Translations under genes and position numbers: made by a program
NCBI RefSeq assembly: GCF_030816915.1
Contig: NZ_JAUSYN010000001.1
Location: 1 to 64,000, forward strand
DNA from: Streptomyces sp. B3I8
GTDB taxonomy: Bacteria; Actinomycetota; Actinomycetes; Streptomycetales; Streptomycetaceae
Direction: 5' to 3'
DNA length: 64,000 nt
Shown: positions 26,227 through 35,510 of the stretch, piece after piece
Layout: every line of letters starts with the position of its first letter
How positions within the stretch are numbered: position 1 is the first letter of the stretch
The notes under the pieces: model-generated
The model's input: only the letters and a program-made list of their open reading frames with translations
Database searches by the model: none
What the model was told of the DNA's origin: nothing

Positions 26227-27413
26227 GCGGTCGGCTCCTGATGCTGGGCTGTGAACGGCGGCTCAGGGCGGTCTGCTGCGCCTGCCCCGCGAACCGCCCT
26301 CAGTTGTCCGTCCTCGTGGACGCTGACCTGGTCCAGGGCGACGAGGACCTTGCTCAGGGCGCGGGTCTCGGCGAGGCGGCCGGCGAGCACCGAGACCGCC
26401 TCAGCACGGTTGTCGTACATCCAGCGGTAGAACGCCTCGATGGTCACCAATGTGCTGCGGCGTACGTTCTTCGAGAGCCTGCCGCCCTTGTTCGGTCCGG
26501 TCATCGCGGTGTGGTTGTTGAGGGTGTCCACGAATCCGCTTAGCCAGGTCCGGAGTTGTTCCGGAGAGTCGACGAGTTGAGGGCCGGAGCAGCCGGCCTG
26601 GTCGATGTACCACTGGAGCCACTTCAGGTGGTCGAGGCGGCTCTTGACCGACGACCACACGTACCGTTCCGTGGTGAGCTGCACTGACAGCCACCACTTC
26701 GCGGCTTCCCGGAGCCAGTCCGTCGTGAGTTGGCTGAAGTTGGCGACGGCCCGGCCCCAGGGCTCGTGCTCGCGTTGCGGGATGCGCCGGTCCAGGCCGG
26801 GATTCCACACGTCCAGCCGCCACCACTCGCCGTCGTGGTAGGCGTGGGCCAGGCGGTCCTGCAGGTGCTTGACGCTGTGCAGCACATGCGTGACGAGCCT
26901 CCTGTTCCTCGACGGATCAGTCCGCATGACCGCCCGCTGCACTTCGCGCGCCCACTCCTCATGGGAAAGCGTTGTCAGCGACCTCGCCGAGCGCGCCTGC
27001 GGGCCGCCGTGCTCGATCGCAAGAGTCAATCCTCGCCTGAGTTCCTGGAACCGCTCGGTGGTGATGGCGTACCCCTCGGCCACTTGCTGATGGATACACC
27101 AGGCCAGCTCCCAGATCATGGGCTCGGGCAGCCCCTGGAAGCTGATCGCCTGGGTGAACCAGCCCTTCTCCCGGTCGATGACCTGTTTACGGAAGGCACT
27201 GCCGTAGTCCTCGGGCATGTTGGCGGAGTCGAAGTGGTCCCGCCGGTGCGCCTCCGGCAGGCTGTCCCACAGACGCCTCGCCTTCTCCTCGCTGAAGAGC
27301 CGGGCCACGGGCAGACGCGGATCTCGCTTGTCCTGCCGCTTGCGCTCCGGAGTCCGCGGCGACGGGACGGCCAAATCGTCGGCCACGGCATGGAGGGCCG
27401 ACTCAGCCTTCAT
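26223..27413 (-). CDS. tnpB: TnpB-like recombinase lacking the catalytic domain
   Basis: Protein of 396 residues. The N-terminal 340 resemble the DNA-binding half of TnpB-type tyrosine recombinases, ending VRRSTLVTIEAFYRWMYDNRAEA. The last 50 (AGRLAETRALSKVLVALDQV, AVRGAGA) resemble the extreme C-terminus of the family. The catalytic region with R..HxxR..H..Y is absent; relatives are usually near 700 residues, so an in-frame internal deletion of roughly 300 residues is inferred near 26400. The gene overlaps tnpA by 11 bases and tnpC by 4. It may still bind DNA but should be unable to cut. Confidence 0.7.
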   Translation of the reverse strand: MKAESALHAVADDLAVPSPRTPERKRQDKRDPRLPVARLFSEEKARRLWDSLPEAHRRDHFDSANMPEDYGSAFRKQVIDREKGWFTQAISFQGLPEPMIWELAWCIHQQVAEGYAITTERFQELRRGLTLAIEHGGPQARSARSLTTLSHEEWAREVQRAVMRTDPSRNRRLVTHVLHSVKHLQDRLAHAYHDGEWWRLDVWNPGLDRRIPQREHEPWGRAVANFSQLTTDWLREAAKWWLSVQLTTERYVWSSVKSRLDHLKWLQWYIDQAGCSGPQLVDSPEQLRTWLSGFVDTLNNHTAMTGPNKGGRLSKNVRRSTLVTIEAFYRWMYDNRAEAVSVLAGRLAETRALSKVLVALDQVSVHEDGQLRAVRGAGAADRPEPPFTAQHQEPTA

Positions 27414-28554
27414 GACGGCTCCCCCAGGTTCGCGTGATCTTCTGCCAGTCCGCGCACGCGCGCAGCTCGGCGTCCTCGGTCACGTGGGCGTAGGTGTTGA
27501 TGGTGGTCTGGATATCTGCGTGGCCGAGCCGCCGGCTGACCACATGCATCGGCACACCGGACAAGAGCAGGGCTGTGGCGTGCGTATGCCGGTACCAGTG
27601 CGGTGTCATGTGTGGCGGCAGCCCGGGTACGTCCTTCTTCCGCACTCCCAGGTGCTTGTAGACGCTCTCCGGCCGGAGCGGGGCGAACCGGGGCCCACGG
27701 CGCAGGTTGCAGAAGATGTACGCGTTGTCCCAGTCGTCCAGCTCGACATCGGCGCCTGCCTCGCACAGCGCCCAGACCCAGTCCCCATACAGACGGTCCA
27801 GGGCGGAGCCGATGAAGACGCGGCGGTGACCGCTCTTGGCCCGCAGGCCGTGCGGGTGGTCCTCGCGAGGGACGACCTCGACCTGTGCGGTCGTGCCCGT
27901 GCCGGTCTTCCAGTCACAGTGCCGTAGGCCGAGTGCCTCGCCGAGCCGCAGCCCGGTCTCCTCCAGCAGTGTCCACAGCAAGCGGTACCGCAGCTCGCCC
28001 GACCAGACTGCGCCCGCTGCGTCCCAGGACGCTTCCGCGTCGCGGATCACCGCCATCTGAGCGGGCAGCAGCACCGGCACCGGCTTCGTCCGTACACGGA
28101 TCTTGACCACGCTCGAACGGCGTCCGGTCCTGCGCGCCACGTGCTCCAGGAACGGAAGGTAACCGCCCGGCCTGGCCCGCACCGTCTCGTACAGCCGGCC
28201 GGCGACCTCGACCCCGCGCGCGGCGTGATAGTGGTAGAAGCCCATGACTGCGCGGGCCCGGTTCGCCACAGTGGCGTCAGCCATCCGCGTCCGCCCGTGA
28301 AGCACCACCACCTCTTCGGCTACCTCTCCGCGGCGCAACTGACCTACGAACGTTCCGAGTTCAGTGATCCCAACCGCGTCCCACGCCTGCGCCCGCCGCT
28401 CCAGAAACGTCCACCACAACGCGAGCGCCCGGGCATAGCTCTTCACGGTGTTGGGCGAGCAGTCCCTCGATCTCAGGTACTCCAGGTACTGCTCGACCGG
28501 CTCCGCGACACGGAAGTCCTCGCCAAGGACCGTCCACGTCACGCCTTCACTCAT
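27403..28554 (-). CDS. tnpA: TnpA-like tyrosine recombinase
   Basis: Protein of 383 residues from ATG 28554 (MSEGVTWTVL); an ATG 24 bases upstream is possible. The N-terminal core-binding domain is seen as VEQYLEYLRSRDCSPNTVKSY. All catalytic residues are present: Arg in EETGLRLGEALGL, Lys in LRAKSGHRRV, HWYRHTHAT (HxxR), RRLGHADIQTT (His) and NTYAHV (Tyr). It is the first gene of the transposition operon at the right end of the element. It should be enzymatically competent, although Tn554-type movement also needs TnpB. Confidence 0.9.
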   Translation of the reverse strand: MSEGVTWTVLGEDFRVAEPVEQYLEYLRSRDCSPNTVKSYARALALWWTFLERRAQAWDAVGITELGTFVGQLRRGEVAEEVVVLHGRTRMADATVANRARAVMGFYHYHAARGVEVAGRLYETVRARPGGYLPFLEHVARRTGRRSSVVKIRVRTKPVPVLLPAQMAVIRDAEASWDAAGAVWSGELRYRLLWTLLEETGLRLGEALGLRHCDWKTGTGTTAQVEVVPREDHPHGLRAKSGHRRVFIGSALDRLYGDWVWALCEAGADVELDDWDNAYIFCNLRRGPRFAPLRPESVYKHLGVRKKDVPGLPPHMTPHWYRHTHATALLLSGVPMHVVSRRLGHADIQTTINTYAHVTEDAELRACADWQKITRTWGSRHEG

Positions 28555-28708
28555 GGCCACCCGCTGCGTACTGGCCACCGCGCCCCTCCGTCACCACTGT
28601 CAGCGGCACATCACCGCTACACCGGATAACGCACCGCTCACAGAGAGGACACGGCCCGCATCACCTACGTCACAGACGTCAGCGGCATCCATCCAGAGGT
28701 ACGGATAA

Positions 28709-28716
28709 CACCTGGT
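28709..28716. repeat. Right junction direct repeat CACCTGGT
   Basis: Second copy of the octamer at 23850-23857, at the point where the nuclease coding sequence resumes. TACGGATA just inside it (28700-28707) is the inverse of the left-end TATCCGTA. Confidence 0.75.
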
Positions 28717-29026
28717 TCCGCTCGCCGAGGCCTGGGACTCCGGCGCCGACGCCTGGACCGCGGCCGAACGCGAGGCTTACGCCAACGACCTCGGGGACGC
28801 GCGAGCGCTGATCGCCGTGTCGGCGACCTCGAACCGGTCGAAGGCGGACCAGGACCCGGCCACATGGCTGCCCCCGGCCACCGGCTACCACTGCCAGTAC
28901 GTCACCGACTGGATCGCCGACAAAACCCGCTGGAGCCTGACCGTCGACACCACCGAACACGAGGCCCTCGCCGACCAGCTCAGCCGGTGCCCCAACACCC
29001 CCATCACCGTGACCCCCGCCCGCTGA
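28717..29026 (+). pseudogene. Secreted HNH-family nuclease, 3' part
   Basis: Continues the gene begun at 23499: PLAEAWDSGADAWTAAEREA, YANDLGDARALIAVSATSNRSK (the family's NRSKxDxDP block), ADQDPATWLPPATGY and CQYVTDWIADKTRW, ending at 29026. The reading frame is open from the junction, so excision of the element would restore an intact secreted nuclease of about 220 residues. Confidence 0.85.
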
Positions 29027-29379
29027 CCCTCGGCATGCCACCGGGGCGGCGCACACCCACCACAGCGGCCCGGGGCGCGGGCAAGAGCGCCGCCAGGCCT
29101 TGGCGACGCCCCGACTGCGGCAGTTGAACGGGCTGGCGCACCACGCCCTGCCAGCCGTCGCGGACGAAGAACGCGGACGATTCGCCACCCTCGTCCGGAC
29201 CGTGGAAACTCACCACCGGCGGCAAGCCGGGGACACCTCTGCTCCGGCTCCGTACCGGCCGGCGCTGTCAGTGCCGCGCCGTAGGGTGCCGGGCATGGCC
29301 CGTTCCTGGACACGACTGCATGAGCACGCCCGGGTGAGATTCCAGCGAACCGGCCCGCGGCCCGGTCGCGGCCGCCAGG
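29027..29379. other. Intergenic region with possible gene remnant
   Basis: No confident gene. The stretch about 29100-29230 reads LRQLNGLAHHALPAVADEERGRFATLV in one frame, which looks like the tail of a real protein but has no start. The methyltransferase promoter must lie at the right end. Confidence 0.3.
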
Positions 29380-30249
29380 ATGGGCCGGGTGACCACCAGC
29401 ACCGCAGACCTCTGGCACTACTACGGTCGCGCCCGCGCCACCAGTGACCGCGCCGTTCCCGACACCTTCTACTGGAGTTGGGGCCAGGACGCCGGGCCTG
29501 GCCCCGAAATCCTCGGCGACCTGACCGGCCGCAGTGTGGGCGACCTCGGCGCCGGAACAGCCCGGCACGCAGCACACCTGGCGGTCCATCACCAGCCCGC
29601 CCAGGTCATCGCCATCGACGCCTCACCCGCCCAGCACGCCATGGCAACCGACCTCTACGCACGCCTCGCCCCGCGTCTGCGCATCGTGCAGTCCGGCGCG
29701 GTGCCCCACCTGCAGGCGATGACCGGCACGTACGACGTGCTGTACAGCGTCTTCGGCGCCGTGGACTTCACCGACCCACGCGAGCTGCTGCCCGCGGCGG
29801 TAGCCGCCCTCAAGCCGGGCGGACGACTGGTGTTCGCAACTCTCGCCCACTACCTGAACGGGGCACCTGCCCAGCCCGATGCCGTGGCTGCCGACATCCC
29901 GGCAAAGACACCGGACGGCGAAACCATCACAATGCGCCGCTGGGTTCTGCAGGAGCAGGTGTGGACCAAGCTGCTCAACGAGGCCGGATTCACCCACATC
30001 ACCGTTGACGTGCTGCCCGCCGTCACCGGCGGGCTGCGCACCGCCGACACCCTGCTGGTGAGCGCGTACCACCCGTCCTGGAACAGGGCCCGGCTCCCGC
30101 CAGCGACCTGCGGAAGCCGGGCGCGGCGAGGGGTTCACGTCCACGAGGCGCTGAACAGGGCGTATTCGATAAGGTCGGGCGCAGCGTCGGGCGGCCAGGT
30201 ACCCGCTGCCGCTGCTTGGCTGGCAGCCGCCTGCATGAAGGAGAGGTAG
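29380..30249 (+). CDS. Class I SAM-dependent methyltransferase
   Basis: Motif I is visible as SVGDLGAGTARHAAHLA, followed by VIAIDASPAQHAMA (the acidic end of strand 2) and LLPAAVAALKPGGRLVFATL. That is the Rossmann-type methyltransferase core, with a typical C-terminal substrate region to about residue 230 (GLRTADTLLVSAYHPS). The last 50 residues have different character and run 115 bases into the convergent gene, so the original stop has probably been lost by an indel near 30090. Start is ATG 29380 or GTG 29392. Substrate unknown. Confidence 0.78.
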   Translation: MGRVTTSTADLWHYYGRARATSDRAVPDTFYWSWGQDAGPGPEILGDLTGRSVGDLGAGTARHAAHLAVHHQPAQVIAIDASPAQHAMATDLYARLAPRLRIVQSGAVPHLQAMTGTYDVLYSVFGAVDFTDPRELLPAAVAALKPGGRLVFATLAHYLNGAPAQPDAVAADIPAKTPDGETITMRRWVLQEQVWTKLLNEAGFTHITVDVLPAVTGGLRTADTLLVSAYHPSWNRARLPPATCGSRARRGVHVHEALNRAYSIRSGAASGGQVPAAAAWLAAACMKER

Positions 30250-30956
30250 ACCGCGTAGCGGTGCGGTGACCAGTTCCTGTCCCGCCAGACCCAGTTGGCG
30301 ATCGAGCCGTCGGGGTCGTGGCCGGTCTCCCGGCCGACCGCCTGGGCCAGGGACCGCAGACGCCGGGCCAGAACCCGGTCGAGGACGAGCGGCTGGGGGC
30401 CGGTTGCCGACGGAACCGTCTTGCCGGCGAAGTACAGGAACTTGGTGTAGAACGACGGACCGAACCAGGGAACGAGGCTCTGAAGCCCCGCGTAAGCAGC
30501 TTCTGCGCTGTGCTCGCTCAACGTGGTGACCGCATGGGCCAGTGCGGTATCCAGACTCTCGGCGGCCAGGATCTTTTGCAGGGAGGCGGGGCCGCTGCCG
30601 CTGGGGGAGCCGCGTTTCCCCTTCCCCCACACGTAGGTCGCGACCAGGGCCTCCCTGAAGGCCTCACGCCGCAGCGCGTCTGCGACGGCCGAGGCCACCT
30701 CCGCCCGGCTGACCGCCGCGTCACCGCCTGCGGAGGTAGGCGCCAGCGCCTTGGGCCACGGAGTGATCTGCGCCCACCGGCCGGGCGTGTAGCGGACGAA
30801 ATGCGCGCCGGGTGTCCCGTCCGCGTAAGCCGACGCGTTCACCTCCCACCAGCGGCCCAGCGCCCGTACAACGGAACCGGGCAGCAGGCGAGCGGCCATC
30901 TCGCGGTCCACCGCGTCCGCACGTTCCTGGCGGCCCCGCCCGTCCCGTTCGTTCAC
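30135..30956 (-). CDS. 8-oxoguanine-glycosylase-fold protein (OGG-like)
   Basis: Protein of 273 residues. VATYVWGKGKRGSPSG, LVPWFGPSFYTKFLYFAG and PLVLDRVLARRLRSLA match the actinobacterial OGG-fold family, which has the helical glycosylase core but no obvious canonical HhH-GPD Lys/Asp. It may recognise modified or damaged bases; activity is unproven. Its ATG overlaps the stop of the PIN-domain gene, so the two are co-translated, an unusual pairing. The 3' end overlaps the convergent methyltransferase frame. Confidence 0.7.
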   Translation of the reverse strand: MNERDGRGRQERADAVDREMAARLLPGSVVRALGRWWEVNASAYADGTPGAHFVRYTPGRWAQITPWPKALAPTSAGGDAAVSRAEVASAVADALRREAFREALVATYVWGKGKRGSPSGSGPASLQKILAAESLDTALAHAVTTLSEHSAEAAYAGLQSLVPWFGPSFYTKFLYFAGKTVPSATGPQPLVLDRVLARRLRSLAQAVGRETGHDPDGSIANWVWRDRNWSPHRYAVYLSFMQAAASQAAAAGTWPPDAAPDLIEYALFSASWT

Positions 30957-31918
30957 GAGCCGCTCCCCGCCTGACGTGCCGCCGAGCTGAGGGAGGACGC
31001 GGCGGATTCCTTCGGGTCGGGCTGCTTTGACACGCCCCCGCCCGGCACGAGCTCGGCAGCCGCCTGTTCCAGTTCCTGCCGGCGAAGCTCGCCGCCCTCG
31101 ATCAGGTACGTGTCGGGCAGGGGCCGTGCAGGCAGCCCCCAGGCGCGGGCGCGGGTCCGTACGCCGATGTCGCGGCTGACGACGACCACCTCCGCGGGAG
31201 CGACGGCCTGGTGCAGACGCAGCGCCGAGGCCACCAACTCGTCGTCCGGCACGGCAAGGCGGGCGTGCCCGGGCTCATCGGCCGCGATGAACACCGGGGT
31301 CCCGTCGTCCGCGGTCGCCTTCTCGGGCCCTGCTTCCAGCACCGCTTCCAGCAGCCGGAACACGCCACGCGCCCGCCGGGAGATCTTCTTGTCCCCGGTC
31401 TGGTAGCTCTTGGCGTCGATCTCGTCGACCACGACGTGCGGCACCATGACCGCGGTGCCCTTCCCGAACACCTTGTGCCAGGGGACCTTGTCGAACCGCG
31501 TGAAGTGCAGCGTGGTGTTCGTGTCCAGCACCGCGTACCGGACCGCGCCGACGCGTCCGTACCGCTCCTGCAGGGCACGGACCCGGTTGGCCACGGATCT
31601 GAAGTAGTCCTGGAGCTCGGCGATTTCCACGTACATCATCAGCAGGGCCTCGTCCAGCGGAGCGGTGAGGATCGCCCGGTAGCGGCCCGCACGGAGCTGT
31701 CCCGCGATCTCCCGGTCGCTGAACCGCCGGTCGAGCTCCTCGGCGGCCTTCCAGGTCCACTCGTCGTACCGCCTGCGCACGGCCCGCATCTCGGCCTCGG
31801 CATCCGCGCCGGTCCTCATCATGTGAGGCAGCCGGATGGAGACATCGTTCAGCCCGGCCGCAAGCTCGTTGTCCAGGAAATTGATTGCGTCGGTGCAGGT
31901 CGTTCCGGCTCTCAGCAT
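30953..31918 (-). CDS. PIN-domain nuclease (long form)
   Basis: Protein of 321 residues. The N-terminal 130 residues are helical. The PIN domain begins at RYAVLDTNTTLHFTRFD and continues with VMVPHVVVDEIDAKSY, VPDDELVASALRL and VVVSRDIGVRTRARAWGL, giving the four acidic positions of the family. It resembles the large PIN proteins related to PhoH-type N-termini rather than short VapC toxins. It is followed by the OGG-fold gene with ATGA overlap. An RNA- or DNA-damage related nuclease is likely; the partner suggests a joint role in nucleic-acid surveillance. Confidence 0.75.
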   Translation of the reverse strand: MLRAGTTCTDAINFLDNELAAGLNDVSIRLPHMMRTGADAEAEMRAVRRRYDEWTWKAAEELDRRFSDREIAGQLRAGRYRAILTAPLDEALLMMYVEIAELQDYFRSVANRVRALQERYGRVGAVRYAVLDTNTTLHFTRFDKVPWHKVFGKGTAVMVPHVVVDEIDAKSYQTGDKKISRRARGVFRLLEAVLEAGPEKATADDGTPVFIAADEPGHARLAVPDDELVASALRLHQAVAPAEVVVVSRDIGVRTRARAWGLPARPLPDTYLIEGGELRRQELEQAAAELVPGGGVSKQPDPKESAASSLSSAARQAGSGS

Positions 31919-32123
31919 GTCCTTGTTCTCTCCCCCCGATGGGGCTCGGCGTGCCCCATCGGGCTCATCCTGCCAGCGGTCGGCACCCGAACCCTGTTCG
32001 AATAGGGCCGCACCGCCCTAGGGAGTGAAGGGCGGCCCATCAGGAGCGTGCCCGCCTGCGCGGGAAGGGTTCGGCAACGCTGCGCCCAGTGCAACACAGG
32101 TACGCGTTGCACTGACCACGGCA

Positions 32124-32932
32124 TCAGGGGATGACGTGCGCGCTGTCGAGCCGTCGGTGCACCATCGACAGCGTGGTGAGCAGTTCCAGCAGTTCCTCGT
32201 CGGTGACCGTGCGGTGAAGGCACGGCTCATGTGCGGCCGGGTTGCGGTACATGCTGAACAGGCCCTTGACCAGGTTCGCCAGCCCCTTCTGCTCATCCAG
32301 CTCGGGCCCTGTGGTGTTCGCGTTGATGGCTACACGGGCCGTTCCCTGGCCGGGCATGAGTACCGTGTCGACCAGCCGCGCCCCGTCCAGGCCCTGGCCG
32401 GCGAGGGTCCGCAGCCGGTCGGCCACCGACTTGACCGCCTCCAGGCTGGCGTGGAAGGGGTTCTTTGCCAGGATCTCCAGGGTGCAGTAGCGCAGCACCT
32501 CCGGGTGGGTAGAGCGGCGGCGCAGCTCGGCCCGCAGGGAACTGGCATGGCGTGCGGCCTCGTTCAACGTGGCGGCCGCCGGCCCCCTGGCGACCTGTTC
32601 CCGGTCGTTGACCCGCAGCCCGACGTGGACGAGGACCTCGTTGAGGTCGTCCTGCCGGGTGAGAACGTGTGCGGTTGCTGGACGTAACGCACTGGGACCA
32701 TCGCCTCTTTGATGAACGCGATCACGCAATTCGACACCCCCTGGCGCGCCTGCTGCGCCAGCAGCGCTGCGGCCAGCCGGTCCCGCTTGTTGCCGCCGTC
32801 GGCGTCCGGCACCTTCACGGCGGCCAGCAGCTGCCCGATCTCCCGTCCGGTCAAGCCGTGAGCGGTGTCGCCGAGCACACCTGCCACCGCCGTGACGACC
32901 GTTGCCGGCCAGGGCTCATGACGTGTTGCCAT
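32124..32932 (-). pseudogene. TIGR02391 family protein, frameshifted
   Basis: ATG 32932 opens MATRHEPWPATVVTAVAG, then GLTGREIGQLL and FIKEAMVPVRYV, the N-terminal part of the TIGR02391 (Ymh) family. The rest continues in another frame from about 32665: LNEVLVHVGLRVN, LRYCTLEILAKNPFHA, LVKGLFSMYRNPAAHEPCLH and MVHRRLDSAHVIP. One single-base shift near 32660-32680 separates the halves. The family occurs near restriction and defence genes but its activity is unknown. A real shift disables it; a read error would give about 269 residues. Confidence 0.72.
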
Positions 32933-33165
32933 ATGCCGTCCCTTTCCCCTCGTCTCGTGGCCAAACGACCAGGATGACGCGGGCGTGAGGCGCAGATCCC
33001 CGCTTTCTCTGTTCATGGCTGCGGTGTGTGCGGCACAGCGGCTGCCGGCCGGAGTGCTGCCCGGCGTGGCTATCTCGCCAACTCACCCCTGTGGAACCTG
33101 TCTCGAAATAGCTGTACCGATCGGCTTTCCAGTCGTGTACTACTGGGCAGCAATAGCGCTGTAGT

Positions 33166-33180
33166 CAAGTACAGCACTTG
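33166..33180 (+). promoter_or_regulatory. Inverted repeat upstream of the HTH gene
   Basis: CAAGTACAGCACTTG is a perfect 5-5-5 inverted repeat 20 bases upstream of the TTG start at 33201, a likely operator for self-repression. Confidence 0.4.
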
Positions 33181-33200
33181 AGTTGAGGAGGGGAACAACG

Positions 33201-34562
33201 TTGGTCTACGACATTCGTCCGCTCGCCAACGGCCTGCGCACGGACCATCCGGTGCCCGGTCTGCCGTTCGTCGACGACTCGCACCTGCCGCTCGACGATG
33301 GCCCGGACGCCATCGAGGCCGTCGGCCGGAACAAGGGCGAGGGCATGTGGGGCCGTTGCGACCCCTCCCGTGAAGGAGGATGGCTGGCCTTCACCACCGA
33401 CCCGATCGCCCACCACCTGGGCTGGGCCGTGCGCCACCACCCCGACCACGGCCGCACCGTGCTCCTGCTGCGCGACGAGGACACCGCCAGCCTGCACGCC
33501 TACTGGGCCGGGGCTCCGCTGCTGTTCCGGGCCGGCGGCTATTGGTGGGACGGCGACGCCTGGTACCGGCCCGGCCAGGTCTGGGACCCGGTCACCGAGG
33601 ACTACGCACGCAACACCGCACGCGCCACCGTCACCGTCCACGCCGCCGACCTGCTCGACGGCCGAGCCCACCCCCACCGCGCGCACGTGCACAAGGTCGC
33701 CGCCTTCGATCCGGCCACCGCACAACCGGATGACTGGCTCGACAACCTGACCCGGTGGGCGCAGCACCACCAGAAGCAGGACGACCCCCTGCCGCTCGAC
33801 GCTTGCGTCGTCGACCTGGCCAGTCCCGAACTCGCAGGGGACCGGCTCCTCGGCGTGCCCGAGATGGCAGCGCTCGGCGGCATCACGGCCTCCACCCTGC
33901 GGGGTTACCTTTCCCGAGGCGAAAACGACGTGCCCCTGCCTCAGGCGACCGTCGGCGGCCGCGCTCAGTGGTCGCGTCCGGTAGCCGAAGACTGGGCTGA
34001 AGCCCGGCGCCGCTCCTCCGAGGGGCTCAGCGATGCCATGTCGGCCGGAGACCGGCACCATCTCGCTCCGGGGGCGGCCCAGATCCGTGACCGTTTCAGC
34101 GAGAGCTTCTTCAGCCTCCTATGGAAGCGGCCCAGCATCCGCAAACGGTGGGTCCTGCGCCACCGCAACGAGCCGAGCGTGCGGGAGGTGGCCGACCAAC
34201 TCGCCTTCGAGGTCGCCGACGGCCTCCGGCAGATCATCCCCACCGACGCCCTCGGACCGACCCTCCGCCACGCCGTTCTGGAGGACTTCGCCACCTCGCT
34301 GCGCTCCCAAGAGCGCCGGGGCGGTCAGCTCAAGGGCTTCGACCTCATCCTGTCGGTGCCTCTGGCGAAGATGCTCAGCTGGTTCATCCAGCACTTCCCG
34401 ACCTCGGCCCAGTGGTACGTCGGCGAGATCATGGGCGAGGCAGACCAGCAGCTCGGCATCCCTGCCCAGGTGTCCGGCGAAGCCCTGCGGCGCTCGGCGA
34501 CCACGAACGGGGAACTCGACGCCCAGGCCGCGAAGGAGTTCTTCTCCCGCGTCGTGCCGTGA
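33201..34562 (+). CDS. HTH (AlpA/MerR-like) DNA-binding protein, plasmid type
   Basis: Protein of 453 residues. TTG 33201 is chosen because GAGGAGGGG lies just upstream; the frame also opens at 33183. The N-terminal half has many Trp and His ([37 protein letters not shown]). The centre holds a helix-turn-helix: [22 protein letters not shown] followed by [19 protein letters not shown], the arrangement of AlpA-like excisionase or plasmid control proteins. The C-terminal 180 residues are helical. I recall similar proteins on Streptomyces plasmids. A role in plasmid control or element excision is inference. Confidence 0.65.
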   Translation: MVYDIRPLANGLRTDHPVPGLPFVDDSHLPLDDGPDAIEAVGRNKGEGMWGRCDPSREGGWLAFTTDPIAHHLGWAVRHHPDHGRTVLLLRDEDTASLHAYWAGAPLLFRAGGYWWDGDAWYRPGQVWDPVTEDYARNTARATVTVHAADLLDGRAHPHRAHVHKVAAFDPATAQPDDWLDNLTRWAQHHQKQDDPLPLDACVVDLASPELAGDRLLGVPEMAALGGITASTLRGYLSRGENDVPLPQATVGGRAQWSRPVAEDWAEARRRSSEGLSDAMSAGDRHHLAPGAAQIRDRFSESFFSLLWKRPSIRKRWVLRHRNEPSVREVADQLAFEVADGLRQIIPTDALGPTLRHAVLEDFATSLRSQERRGGQLKGFDLILSVPLAKMLSWFIQHFPTSAQWYVGEIMGEADQQLGIPAQVSGEALRRSATTNGELDAQAAKEFFSRVVP

Positions 34563-34748
34563 GAACCGGAGAACTGAAACCTCGAGCGGACACGGAGGAG
34601 GGCCGGGAGCCATCGACAGTGACTCTCCCGCTCGCTCTGGGTTCAGCTCAATGCGCACGCGCTCTACGAGACCCTCCACCGCGGCCGCAACACCGTCAGC
34701 GAACGACGTAGACCGGGCAGGTCGGCTGGCGCCGTGGGCGGATCTGAC

Positions 34749-35508
34749 TCAGTCAACGAGCGCTTCCCGTAGGCGGGGGTCGCTTATGCCTTCCCAGCCG
34801 CTGTAGGCGAAGGATTCTTTGTCAGCGATGTGGACCAGTGCACGGAGGCTTTTCCGCAGGAGGCCGGCGTCGCCTGCGAAGAGCGCCTCCCGCATGGCGT
34901 CGTCGCGGGTGATGGCCACCAGGGCGGGCTCGGTCCGTTGCGTGTAGTAGCGCGCGAAGTTGGTGTAGAAGTTCCGGGAGTCGGTGATACCGGTCTCGCC
35001 CATGACGACGAGCGCGCCGAGGGCGTCGAACTGGCACAGACTGTTGAGGACGGTGTCGTCGTCGGCTGATGTGCCCGGGTGCAGAGCGGGGACTTCGCGC
35101 ACCACATTGTGCGCTCCGGCGATCAATCCTGAGCTGTGGGTTCCCTCGGAATTGAGCATGCCTGCCCGAGCGGCGTTCGTCAGGCCGTGTCGCAGCCAGC
35201 TGCCATGCCAACTGAACCCATGGTCCGTGCCACGCTGATATGCAAGGAGGCGGATCGTGGGCCACTCCTTCAGACGTACCGCGAGACCGCCGAGACCGTA
35301 GGCGCGGTCCAGCACTGCCAGCCAGACTTGCGGGCTGGTCAAGGCTGCAGAGTGGTTTGAGGGGAGTTCGTTGCCCTGGTTGTAGACGGCCAGCAAGATC
35401 CCGATCCCTCGAGCAGCCCACTGGGTCCGCTCATGGGTCAGGCCTATTGCGATCAGGCTGGCGATGCGGTTCAGCAGGGTGGGTAGATCCTCGGGGGCGT
35501 TGGCTATG
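34749..35508 (-). pseudogene. Hypothetical protein, N-terminus removed by IS3 remnant
   Basis: The recognisable body begins at ANAPEDLPTLLNRIASLIAIG and runs about 250 residues: RLKEWPTIRLLAYQ, HGSWLRHGLTNAARAGML, LCQFDALGALVVMGE, YTNFARYYTQRTEPALVAIT and AYSGWEGISDP. An open frame extends upstream only by reading into the end of the IS3 remnant (35509-35570), so the natural start is gone. It looks like the helical C-terminal part of a larger, perhaps NTPase- or AlbA-type, protein; this is uncertain. Function unknown. Confidence 0.55.
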
Positions 35509-35510
35509 GG

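Larger units (their letters stand above)
23858..28716. mobile_element. Tn554-like element inserted in the nuclease gene
   Basis: About 4.86 kb between two CACCTGGT copies. The inner ends carry TATCCGTA (23857-23864) and its inverse TACGGATA (28700-28707), a short terminal inverted repeat. The minus-strand module is TnpA-, TnpB- and TnpC-like with overlapping genes, the order found in Tn554. Two passengers of unknown function occupy the left end. TnpB appears to lack its catalytic domain, so the element may now be immobile unless helped in trans. Removal of the element restores the nuclease reading frame exactly. Confidence 0.85.
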
